Shown here piece after piece: positions 7,881-14,186 of a stretch of DNA of 37,569 nt. The notes under the pieces were generated by a model. The model did no database searches, was not told the DNA's origin, and worked only from the letters and a program-made list of their open reading frames with translations. The stretch lies in assembly GCA_019414515.1 (NCBI GenBank), contig DXLX01000011.1, positions 1 through 37,569 on the forward strand, given 5' to 3'. Position 1 is the stretch's first letter. The number at the start of each line of letters is the position of its first letter. Made by a program: the position numbers and the translations under genes. The DNA comes from Collinsella sp. (GTDB lineage Bacteria > Actinomycetota > Coriobacteriia > Coriobacteriales > Coriobacteriaceae).

Positions 7881-9624
7881 GGTGGACCATCTCCTTGGTA
7901 ATTCGAACGACATCGGAGACCTCGCTCACCTGCGCAAAAGCGGTCGAGACGGAAGATGCCAGACGGCGCGAGAGCTCAATAACCTGGGGAGGCTCCACGT
8001 AGGCACGCCGCATGAGATCGATGTTCGAGAATAGCTCGTGCGTGCGGCCGCGGTCGAGGATGCGACCGTCGGCCATTACCACAATGCGCTCGGCAAAATC
8101 CGAGACGACTTCCATATCGTGGCAGACCATGATAACGGCGCAACCGCGCTCGGCCATGGTGCGCACCGTTTCCATGACGGTCATGCACTCGCGGTAATCA
8201 AGGCCGCTCGTGGGCTCGTCGAGCACGACGATCTTGGGCTCAACCACTACGACGGAGGCAAGCGCCACCATTTGTCGCTGACCGCGCGAGAGCGAGAAGG
8301 GCGCCTCGTCGGCCGGCAAGCCAAAGCGGTCGATGACGAGCTGGGCGCGACGCAGCGCCTCGGCACGGTCGATGCCGGCAAGCTCCAGGCCAAAGGCGAC
8401 CTCGTCGAGCACGGTGTCCTTGCAGATCTGGCGGTCGGGGTTTTGGAAGAGGGTTGCGACCTCGCGGGCAATGCGGCTCGTGGGGACGGTTGCAGTATCC
8501 AGTCCCGTGACGCGCACGCTGCCCGAGGCGGGCTTGAGCAGACCCGTGAGCAGCTTGGTGAGCGTGGTCTTGCCGGCACCGTTCTGGCCGACGATGCCCA
8601 CGAGCTCGCCGGGATAGAGCGTCAGGCTAAGGTCGTGTACGGCGGCGCCGCCATTGGGATAGGCAAACTCAACATGGTCGAAGGTGAGTACGGGTTCTGC
8701 GTCCTTGGCATGAGGGCGCAACGACGGCGCATGCGGGGAACCGGCAGGCGCTTGGGCTTCGATGGCCGCGTGTGCGGGGTCGACGATGCCCGAAATCAGG
8801 CGCTCGGCCTCATCGACATCCAAGCAGGGGGTACCGCTTACCAGGCCATCGGCCTCGAGGCTATTGAAGATACGCGTGACGCGAGGGCAGTCGACGCCGA
8901 TGGCACGGAGCTCGTCGGTATGCGCGAAGACCTCGTGTGGCTCGCCCTGCAGCGCGATTTCGCCATGGTTGAGCACGAGCACGCGGTTGCAGTACTCCGA
9001 GAGTAGGGCGACCTTTTGCTCAACGACGACGATGGTGATTCCAAGTGTGCGGTTTGCCTCACGCAGCGTCTCGAAGACCAGCGTGGAGCTGGCGGGGTCG
9101 AGTGCCGCGGTGGGCTCGTCGAGAACCAAGACGCGCGGACGCATGGCGAGGATGGCGGCGATGGCCACCTTTTGCTTCTGTCCGCCCGAGAGGGTGGCGA
9201 TCTCGCGGTCACGCAGGTCGCTGATGCCGACGGTCTCGAGCGTTTCGCTCAAGCGCTGCTCGATCTTGTCGTGGGGAACGCCAAAGTTCTCGAGGCCAAA
9301 GAGCATCTCGTCCTCGACGATCGAAGCGACCATCTGCGTGTCGATATCCTGCAGCACGCTGCCGACGATTTGCGACACGTCGGTCAGCGAGACCTCGCAG
9401 GTGTCGTGGCCGTCAACCATGACGGACCCAAAGAACGTGCCGGTGTAGTGGTGGGGCACGGCACCCGACAGGCAGGCGGCAAGCGTGGACTTGCCGGCGC
9501 CCGAGGGCCCGATGATGCCGATGAAATCTCCCTTGTTCACGCTGAGCGAGATGTGGCTGAGCGCCTGCTCGGTTTGCGTGCCATAGGAGAACGAGACATC
9601 GTCGACGTTGATGATCGTTTTCAT
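7873..9624 (-). CDS. ecfA: Fused two-domain ECF transporter ATPase (EcfA-EcfA')
   Basis: This 583-residue protein carries both ECF ATPases in one chain. Domain 1 has Walker A GPSGAGKST (39-47), signature LSGGQKQK and Walker B VLVLDEPTAALD. A linker (about 265-310, Ala/Pro-rich) leads to domain 2 with Walker A GQNGAGKTT, a slightly variant signature LSRGQRQM and Walker B IVVLDEPTSGLD. Both domains carry Q-loops, and switch histidines are plausible in the C-terminal regions. Usual ECF modules encode EcfA1 and EcfA2 separately, each about 280 residues; the fused form is known in some Actinobacteria and Firmicutes. SD AAAGG stands 5 nt before the ATG. It is translationally coupled to EcfT and downstream of the TrpP-like S component, making a dedicated (group I-like) transporter. 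Confidence 0.93.
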   Translation of the reverse strand: MKTIINVDDVSFSYGTQTEQALSHISLSVNKGDFIGIIGPSGAGKSTLAACLSGAVPHHYTGTFFGSVMVDGHDTCEVSLTDVSQIVGSVLQDIDTQMVASIVEDEMLFGLENFGVPHDKIEQRLSETLETVGISDLRDREIATLSGGQKQKVAIAAILAMRPRVLVLDEPTAALDPASSTLVFETLREANRTLGITIVVVEQKVALLSEYCNRVLVLNHGEIALQGEPHEVFAHTDELRAIGVDCPRVTRIFNSLEADGLVSGTPCLDVDEAERLISGIVDPAHAAIEAQAPAGSPHAPSLRPHAKDAEPVLTFDHVEFAYPNGGAAVHDLSLTLYPGELVGIVGQNGAGKTTLTKLLTGLLKPASGSVRVTGLDTATVPTSRIAREVATLFQNPDRQICKDTVLDEVAFGLELAGIDRAEALRRAQLVIDRFGLPADEAPFSLSRGQRQMVALASVVVVEPKIVVLDEPTSGLDYRECMTVMETVRTMAERGCAVIMVCHDMEVVSDFAERIVVMADGRILDRGRTHELFSNIDLMRRAYVEPPQVIELSRRLASSVSTAFAQVSEVSDVVRITKEMVHRG

Positions 9625-9644
9625 GGATACCTTTCATAGTCAAT

Positions 9645-9680
9645 GGACGTTCTTACATGACCAGTCGTTTAAGAACGTCC
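9645..9680. repeat. Hairpin with repeated AGTCGTTT motifs
   Basis: GGACGTTCTTA (9645-9655) pairs with TAAGAACGTCC (9670-9680). The loop and following bases contain AGTCGTTTAAGAACGTCCC and then AGTCGTTTGGGACAGTC, a near-direct repeat. It lies in the ecfA leader, between the S-component gene and ecfA. Origin unknown; it resembles REP-like debris. Confidence 0.45.
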
Positions 9681-9727
9681 CCAAAAGCTAGTCGTTTGGG
9701 ACAGTCTTTGGTGGTGAAGCACGGAGA

Positions 9728-9820
9728 CGGCTTTACGAGGGGCCCCAGGTTGGCGCGAGAAAGAGGAGCGAAGCGTACTTGGGTACGCGAGCGACGAATG
9801 AACGCCAAGATGGGGTGGCT
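9728..9820. repeat. Long imperfect inverted repeat after the S-component gene
   Basis: Arms of 28 nt (9728-9755 and 9793-9820) match at about 22 positions. The blocks CTTTACGAG / CTCGTAAAG and TTGGCG / CGCCAA are exact. The 37-nt interior holds a nested GCGTAC-TTGG-GTACGC hairpin (9773-9788). Read on the minus strand it begins 16 nt after the S-component stop. It probably forms a large 3' hairpin on that transcript or in the S-ecfA intercistronic RNA. Confidence 0.6.
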
Positions 9821-9836
9821 CGTAAAGTCGAACGGG

Positions 9837-10409
9837 CTAGTTGAGCTTCAGGGCCTTCTGGATGGGCAAGTAGAGGGCGCCGACCAGAATGGCGTTAAAG
9901 ACGGCGGTCATGGCGACGACGGGCAGCATGGCGGCGGCGAGCTCGCCTACCACGCCGAGCATGGCCATCTTGATGACCATGAAGATGGCGCCGGAGACAA
10001 AGGTGGTCAGGAAGGTTGCGACAATGGCGATGGCGGGCTTGACCTGACCGTTCTTGCCGGCGGCGTTGACGATGCCGGCCATGAGCATGGCGGCGATGCC
10101 CTCGGCGGCAAAATCAACGAACGGCGAAGTAGTGGTGATCTGGATCACGGCAGCCGAGATAAGGCCAATGACGAGCGCCTGGCCGATGTTGGGGCGAACG
10201 ACCAGGATGGTGAGGCAGAAGGCCGAGATGATGAACTCGGGGCTGATCATGCCACCCGAGATGCCCGAGATGGCCTTGCCGACGGTGAAGTTGAGGATGA
10301 AGCCGGCAGCGAGCAGGATGGCGAGCAGGACGAGGGCGCGGACGTCGAGTTTGCCGCGGTCGGCGGTCTGAACGGTGCGGGGCTGGGCGGCGGTGGTGTT
10401 CTGAGACAT
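9837..10409 (-). CDS. ECF transporter S component, TrpP-like (probable tryptophan)
   Basis: This membrane protein of about 190 residues has roughly six hydrophobic segments and is the substrate-binding subunit of an ECF importer. A short polar N-terminus precedes VRALVLLAILLAAGFIL. The middle (ISPEFIISAFCLTILVVRP, QALVIGLISAAVIQITTTSP) follows the pattern of TrpP tryptophan-transport S components ('NVLVIGIVTGIISALTTAFP' in Bacillus, from memory). The tryptophan call is independently supported by the Trp-codon leader and attenuator just upstream. The start is ATG 10409 with AAAGGA 8 nt upstream; a ten-codon in-frame extension lacks an SD. The fused ATPase and EcfT genes follow on the same strand after a long hairpin. 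Confidence 0.83.
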   Translation of the reverse strand: MSQNTTAAQPRTVQTADRGKLDVRALVLLAILLAAGFILNFTVGKAISGISGGMISPEFIISAFCLTILVVRPNIGQALVIGLISAAVIQITTTSPFVDFAAEGIAAMLMAGIVNAAGKNGQVKPAIAIVATFLTTFVSGAIFMVIKMAMLGVVGELAAAMLPVVAMTAVFNAILVGALYLPIQKALKLN

Positions 10410-10454
10410 GGTGAAAATCCTTTCGGAATGGGGGTGCAAGAGAAAAGCGGAGGC

Positions 10455-10475
10455 GCGTGATGCGAATGCGATCGG
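10455..10475. repeat. Distal arm of a 21-nt inverted repeat bracketing the attenuator
   Basis: This arm is complementary, 20 of 21 bases, to 10564-10584 in the leader reading frame. In minus-strand RNA the segment right after the third Trp codon can pair with this one, enclosing the whole terminator hairpin. The only mismatch is A-C. The partner lies on the read-through side of the terminator. Confidence 0.8.
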
Positions 10476-10486
10476 GCTCGAGATAG

Positions 10487-10517
10487 AAAAAGGCCCCCGG
10501 TCGAAACCGGAGGCCTT
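10487..10517 (-). terminator. Trp attenuator terminator hairpin
   Basis: Read on the minus strand, GGCCTCCGG (10515-10507), a TTTCGA loop, CCGGGGGCC (10500-10492) and TTTTT (10491-10487) form a rho-independent terminator. One pair is a U-G wobble in minus-strand RNA and would be a C-A mismatch on the other strand, so the element works in the direction of the S-component gene. It lies between the leader peptide stop and the S-component start. Confidence 0.9.
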
Positions 10518-10553
10518 CCAATCACCTAGAGCGCAAAAACAGGCGTGAGGGAC

Positions 10554-10622
10554 TCACTGTCGACCGATCGTATTCGCATCACGCCACCACCAGTTGTTGA
10601 GAGACTTCATCGTGTTCTTCAT
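10554..10622 (-). CDS. Tryptophan attenuation leader peptide (22 aa, Trp-Trp-Trp)
   Basis: A short frame begins MKNTMKSLNN, continues with WWWRDANTIG and ends RQ-stop. SD AAAGGAG stands about 8 nt upstream of its ATG. Three consecutive Trp codons (10584-10592) are the sensing site. Candidate alternative pairings are visible. GGCGUGA (10585-10579) can pair with UCACGCC (10548-10542). CGGUCGA (10566-10560) can pair with UCGACCG (10504-10498), which overlaps the loop and 3' arm of the terminator. A ribosome stalled at the Trp codons would leave 10560-10566 free to disrupt the terminator; one at the stop codon would cover it. This is the classical logic of trp operon attenuation. It has no function beyond being translated. 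Confidence 0.93.
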   Translation of the reverse strand: MKNTMKSLNNWWWRDANTIGRQ

Positions 10623-10680
10623 GTTGGTGGCTCCTTTCGTGATGCCGTGGCGCGGTCGCACCTAGTTGCTGTTGCGCCGC

Positions 10681-10686
10681 ACTATA
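10681..10686 (-). promoter_or_regulatory. Putative extended -10 promoter of the ECF operon
   Basis: The minus strand reads TGC-TATAGT, an extended -10 element, placing the start of transcription near 10674 and a leader of about 50 nt before the Trp peptide ATG. No good -35 is seen at 16-18 bp. Confidence 0.55.
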
Positions 10687-10707
10687 GCACAGCGAAGTGT
10701 GTGCGGG

Positions 10708-10730
10708 GAAATCTTTTTTAAAAAGATTTC
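10708..10730. promoter_or_regulatory. Perfect AT-rich palindrome upstream of the ECF promoter
   Basis: An 11+1+11 perfect dyad, GAAATCTTTTT-T-AAAAAGATTTC, is centred about 35 bp upstream of the putative -10 hexamer. It could be an operator or a terminator remnant. The A/T core also resembles an UP element. Confidence 0.45.
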
Positions 10731-10760
10731 AGGTGGGTTTCCCGCCGGTCAAAAGAGCGG

Positions 10761-10802
10761 GCTGAGCGGGCGAGGCTGCCATTGCTGCCTTGTCCGCTCA
10801 GC
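10761..10802 (-). terminator. Terminator of the C69 dipeptidase gene
   Basis: On the minus strand GCTGAGCGG (10802-10794) pairs with CCGCTCAGC (10769-10761) across a 24-nt loop, followed by CCGCTCTTTT. It begins 7 nt after the dipeptidase stop codon. Confidence 0.7.
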
Positions 10803-10809
10803 TAAGACG

Positions 10810-12762
10810 TTACTCCTTATTGCGACGGTAGAGGAAGTAACCGCCCGCGGAGATGACGGCAACGCCAGCGATGGCGAATGCGGCCACCATGCGGCCATCA
10901 AAACGATCACCGGTGGTGGGCAGGCCGCCCTTGGTGTTCGTCTTGTTGGTGGTTACCGTGGTCGTGGTGTCCGACTTGCCAGGCTTCTCGGGCTTGGTGG
11001 TGGGCTGCTCGGGCTTAGCGGGCTGCTCGGGGGTACCGGGCTGCTCAGGAGTACCGGGCTGCTCAGGAGTACCAGGCTGATCCGGGGTTACCGGGTCGGT
11101 GGCAAGAGCGTCCTTGGCGTAGGTGATGGACACCTTGAGGCCGTTGATCTCGGTGTTCAGGTCGCTCGGGGTGAAGGGCTGGTCGAAGTTTTCGGCCTTC
11201 TGATAGGCGCGCATCTCCTGGAGCAGGGCCTTGCACTTCTTGTAGGTGTTCTCGGTAGCAGCCTTGCCGGCCTTGTTGGCCAGGGCAGTGCGGCCCTCGG
11301 TGGTCGTCTCGGCTAGCATGGCGGCGTCAACTTCCTTGTTCTGCTCGATGAGCTCGTTCTGGAGCGCATCGAGGTAGGCACGGACGCTGATACCAAGGGT
11401 GTCAGGGTTCTCAAAGCAGAGCGAGCTGATGTCCATGAGGACGTAGTTGATTGAGTTCTCGGGCTCCTCGTTGTACACGACGTCAGTCTGTTTGCAGTGA
11501 TCGAAGGAGACGGTCTGATCGCTGAAGTACGGGCTGACCTCAGTTATCAGAGCGGAGTACAACGGGATGGCGACGGAGTACGCGGCGCGGGAGAGCATTT
11601 CCCACTGGATGGTAGCGACTTCGGGGTCATACCCGCGACGAATCTGGAAGAGGTTGATCTCGGTGTTGCGCTCGCTGCCGATGCAATAAACACCATCAGT
11701 GTTCGCGTTGAGGCCAGGGACGTTCTCGCCGCGGTTGCCAAAGGCACGAATCAGCTCAAAGGTGCTCCAGCCAGACTTGCCAGGCCTGAAGAACAGGGGC
11801 TGGATTTCGCTGACCATGGCTCCCTTTTGGTCAGGTTTTCCATCCTTATCGGTGATAGTTTTAATTTCGTAATCCGTGCCTTCGGTCAGCTGACTAGCAA
11901 AATAATGGCGGCCTTGCACATAGCGGGACCATTGGTTAACGCCAGAATCGGCGAGGCTTTCGCCATACGTTTGGGCGACATCGAATTTACCGTCAGCGGA
12001 GTATTTGGCGAAACCCTTCTCCACGGGCATGGACTCGATGTCCTTGGAGTGCAGGCAGTTCTCAGTATCGTTCAGGTCGACATCGTAGTTGAGGCTGCCG
12101 ATGTTGGGGTTGAGTGAGGCGACGTCGTCGGCCAGCTTCATGGCAATCCATTGATGGGCAGAAAGCGTGGCGAACAGCCAGGTCTCGTTGTTGTCGGCGA
12201 TAATGATCTGGTCGTTAGTGCAAGTGCCCTGCTCGTCGATCAGGCTGCCGAGGAGCTCGACGCCCTCGCGGGCATTGGCGCTCTGGCCCAGGATGACGCT
12301 GCCGTAGCTGTACTCGCCGATGCCGGTAGCCTCATCGATTGGGTCTGCTGCTTTGGCATCCTCGTTATAGGAGGTGCTCAGCGTAGCGGAGCAAGAGACA
12401 CCCTTCTCGTTGATACCGGCTTCGGAGTAGGCGTCGGTGTGGCCCTCCCAATTGGAGGGATGGTCACGTACGTAGCTGTAGCGATATGTAGGCTTATTCG
12501 AAGTGTATTCGAAAGCAGACTCATTCGAGCTGTACGTAAAGCCAGCTTCGTGGGCAGGTTCGATGCCGAAGTGTTTGAGGTAACGCGCACCAAAGTCCTC
12601 GGCACGGCCGTAGTACGTGTTGCCGTCGGCCGTTAGATCTTTGCCCATGTACATCTGCGTGCAGGCGAGCGCAGAGGTCGGCATGGACATGATGGTTGCA
12701 GCTCCAAAGGCGAGGCCTATGCCAAGCTTTTTGAGCATGTTGACGGGGTGAGTTTTCCTCAT
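10810..12762 (-). CDS. Sortase-anchored C69 (PepD-like) dipeptidase
   Basis: This 650-residue secreted Ntn-hydrolase belongs to peptidase family C69, which cleaves dipeptides. The signal peptide ends SALA directly before Cys34 (ALA/CTQMYMG). C69 enzymes need an N-terminal Cys nucleophile, so signal peptidase cleavage would itself create the active enzyme. Conserved family stretches follow: YYGRAEDFGARY, AGINEKGVSCSATLS, and WEMLSRAAYSVAIPLY near the end of the domain. A helical region (about 480-560) leads to a Pro/Glu/Gln repeat (PGTPEQ units), then LPTTG (614-618), a hydrophobic span and RRNKE, a classical LPXTG cell-wall sorting signal. Start ATG 12762 has GGGAGG upstream. Its job is probably extracellular peptide scavenging at the wall. 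Confidence 0.93.
   Translation of the reverse strand: MRKTHPVNMLKKLGIGLAFGAATIMSMPTSALACTQMYMGKDLTADGNTYYGRAEDFGARYLKHFGIEPAHEAGFTYSSNESAFEYTSNKPTYRYSYVRDHPSNWEGHTDAYSEAGINEKGVSCSATLSTSYNEDAKAADPIDEATGIGEYSYGSVILGQSANAREGVELLGSLIDEQGTCTNDQIIIADNNETWLFATLSAHQWIAMKLADDVASLNPNIGSLNYDVDLNDTENCLHSKDIESMPVEKGFAKYSADGKFDVAQTYGESLADSGVNQWSRYVQGRHYFASQLTEGTDYEIKTITDKDGKPDQKGAMVSEIQPLFFRPGKSGWSTFELIRAFGNRGENVPGLNANTDGVYCIGSERNTEINLFQIRRGYDPEVATIQWEMLSRAAYSVAIPLYSALITEVSPYFSDQTVSFDHCKQTDVVYNEEPENSINYVLMDISSLCFENPDTLGISVRAYLDALQNELIEQNKEVDAAMLAETTTEGRTALANKAGKAATENTYKKCKALLQEMRAYQKAENFDQPFTPSDLNTEINGLKVSITYAKDALATDPVTPDQPGTPEQPGTPEQPGTPEQPAKPEQPTTKPEKPGKSDTTTTVTTNKTNTKGGLPTTGDRFDGRMVAAFAIAGVAVISAGGYFLYRRNKE
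11021..11092. repeat. 18-bp tandem repeat encoding the PGTPEQ spacer
   Basis: Four 18-bp units (GGCTGCTCAGGAGTACCG and variants) encode the Pro-rich stalk that separates the dipeptidase domain from the sorting signal. Copy number is likely variable between strains. Confidence 0.85.
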
Positions 12763-13068
12763 ATTCCCTCCCAGCGTGCGAAAGCCCTCCGCAGCCAGAG
12801 GGCTTCAGCCAATAAAGACACTTCCTTAGCGTAACGAATCGGAAACAATATTCATCTATGAAAAATGCTTACTCGATAAGCGTAATGAAATATGCGATGA
12901 GCGGTTTAATATACTCAGTTTGTAGCTTTAGCCAAATAAAGACGCCCTGCAATTACTGCATCTGGATAAAGCGTCTGGAAATACCGAAATGAAAAATCCC
13001 CCGCTGTTTGGCAAATGCATAAACAGCGGGGGAGATGATATTCGGATGAATATCATACCAATGTGGAA
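12763..13068. other. Non-coding space upstream of the C69 dipeptidase gene
   Basis: About 306 bp of AT-rich DNA. Near the dipeptidase gene a 5'-UTR hairpin, AAGCCCTC/GAGGGCTT (12782-12805), stands just before the SD. The middle (12830-12990) shows no convincing gene. The far end holds a terminator (12992-13033) and a dyad ATGATATTC-GGAT-GAATATCAT (13035-13056). The promoter for the dipeptidase gene must lie here but could not be resolved. Confidence 0.6.
12992..13033 (-). terminator. Terminator after the lipid kinase / small peptide operon
   Basis: Minus-strand TCCCCCGCTGTTT pairs perfectly with AAACAGCGGGGGA (13 bp, 11-nt loop) and is followed by TTTTTC. It ends the transcript carrying the 30-residue peptide and the lipid kinase. 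Confidence 0.9.
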
Positions 13069-13161
13069 TTACTTCTTCCGGCGGTGAATCACGTTGATCG
13101 CATAGCCGACGAGCATGGCCAAAACGATGACGATAAAGCCGAGCAGGGGATTGTCGTTCAT
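13069..13161 (-). CDS. 30-residue single-span membrane peptide
   Basis: A small frame begins MNDNPLLG, continues with FIVIVLAMLVGYAINVI and ends HRRKK. It has one transmembrane helix (about 8-24), a polar N-terminus and a basic C-terminus, consistent with an N-out/C-in single-pass peptide. A perfect AGGAGG lies 5 nt before the ATG and overlaps the stop codon of the upstream lipid kinase gene (9-nt gap), so translation is coupled. A strong terminator follows. No family is recognised. It could be a small regulator or partner of the kinase at the membrane; that is inference from context. Confidence 0.78.
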   Translation of the reverse strand: MNDNPLLGFIVIVLAMLVGYAINVIHRRKK

Positions 13162-13170
13162 GGGGTCCTC

Positions 13171-14088
13171 CTATTTACCGAGCGGTGAGAATTCGTCGAC
13201 GATGAGGTCGAGGCATTGCGGAAGCGCGCGGGCGCCAAAGACGCCGGAGTTGCTGGAGATAATCTCGCCATCGAACTGCATGCCCAGCGACGGTGTACAG
13301 GTAATCTTAGCTTCCTTGGTCTGGATGATCTTGAACTGCGGGCGACCGAGCACCTTGCCGGCGGGGTCGAGCGCAGCGGTGATCACGGTGGGCAGCAACT
13401 GCACGGTTTTTACGGGCTCGATGACCGCGATGTCGACCATGCCGTCGTTCATGCGGCAGTCTGGGAACAGGTTGATGTCGTTTTGGATGACCGAGGTGTT
13501 GCCTGCCATGCAGCAGATGCCGTCGAGCTCCTCGACAATGCCGTCATGCTCAATCGTAAAGCGCGCCACTGTGGGATTGGGCGTGGCAAGCGCCGACAGG
13601 AAGTAGGCGATCTCGCCGATGTCGTTTTTGGTGGGGGCGGCCTTCATCATGATCTCGGCGTCGAAGCCCGAGCCGGCGATGATGATAAAACCATGGCGCT
13701 TTTCGTTGCCGTCCTCGTCGAGCCAAAAGAGCTCACCCATGTCGACCTTGACCGTGCGGCCGGCGCGGCAGGCCTTGGCGAGTGCCGCCGCCTCGGGGGC
13801 ATTGCCTATGTTGTTGAAGAACAGGCATGCCGTGCCAGAGGGGAAGACGAGTGTGGGGACGCCGCATCCGCGCATCTGGTCGAGCACGTTGGAGACGGTG
13901 CCGTCGCCGCCCGAGACCACCACGCGATCGAACTCGCGCACGTCCGCCACGGCGTCCTCGGGCTCCATGCCATCGCCGATAAAGCGCATCACGACCTCGT
14001 CGCCGCCCTGCGCGAGGGCGTGCGTGAATGCGAAGATTTCATCTGAGCTGGGGCCCGATGCCGGGTTGTGGATGATAAGGCAGCGCAT
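13171..14088 (-). CDS. Diacylglycerol kinase / YegS-type lipid kinase
   Basis: This 305-residue lipid kinase of the DAGK catalytic superfamily phosphorylates diacylglycerol or a related lipid at the membrane. The nucleotide-binding motif VVVSGGDGTVSNVL is clear, preceded by the family opening CLIIHNPASG. PSGTACLFFNNIG replaces the more usual 'PxGTxNDFA' segment, a noticeable deviation. GSGFDAEIMMK and the C-terminal MNDGMVDIAVIEP and MQFDGEI motifs are typical of DgkB/YegS/BmrU. ATG 14088 is the only sensible start. The small membrane peptide follows in the same transcript. Substrate (diacylglycerol versus undecaprenol or sphingoid) is not determinable. Confidence 0.88.
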   Translation of the reverse strand: MRCLIIHNPASGPSSDEIFAFTHALAQGGDEVVMRFIGDGMEPEDAVADVREFDRVVVSGGDGTVSNVLDQMRGCGVPTLVFPSGTACLFFNNIGNAPEAAALAKACRAGRTVKVDMGELFWLDEDGNEKRHGFIIIAGSGFDAEIMMKAAPTKNDIGEIAYFLSALATPNPTVARFTIEHDGIVEELDGICCMAGNTSVIQNDINLFPDCRMNDGMVDIAVIEPVKTVQLLPTVITAALDPAGKVLGRPQFKIIQTKEAKITCTPSLGMQFDGEIISSNSGVFGARALPQCLDLIVDEFSPLGK

Positions 14089-14118
14089 ACTTACGTTCCC
14101 GTTCTGTGACTAACCGAG

Positions 14119-14124
14119 TATAGT
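14119..14124 (+). promoter_or_regulatory. Putative -10 box (TATAGT) for the RNase D-like gene
   Basis: TATAGT stands 63 bp before the chosen start of the RNase D-like gene, in the divergent space. The -35 region is weak (TTCCCG at 17 bp). Confidence 0.35.
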
Positions 14125-14186
14125 TGTAAGGCAATGCCGATATCCTACCCGTGTTTTTCGGGCCTAACCTTATTCGATGGGTTGAT

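Noticed and set aside
9657..10460. Plus-strand frame opposite the S component and hairpins
   Set aside because: Gly/Asp-rich translation typical of an antisense frame; it crosses the inverted repeat and the S-component leader; no SD.
11021..11092. Regular short repeat considered as a CRISPR-like array
   Set aside because: Units are contiguous 18-bp coding repeats in frame with the PGTPEQ protein stalk; there are no spacers and no cas genes.
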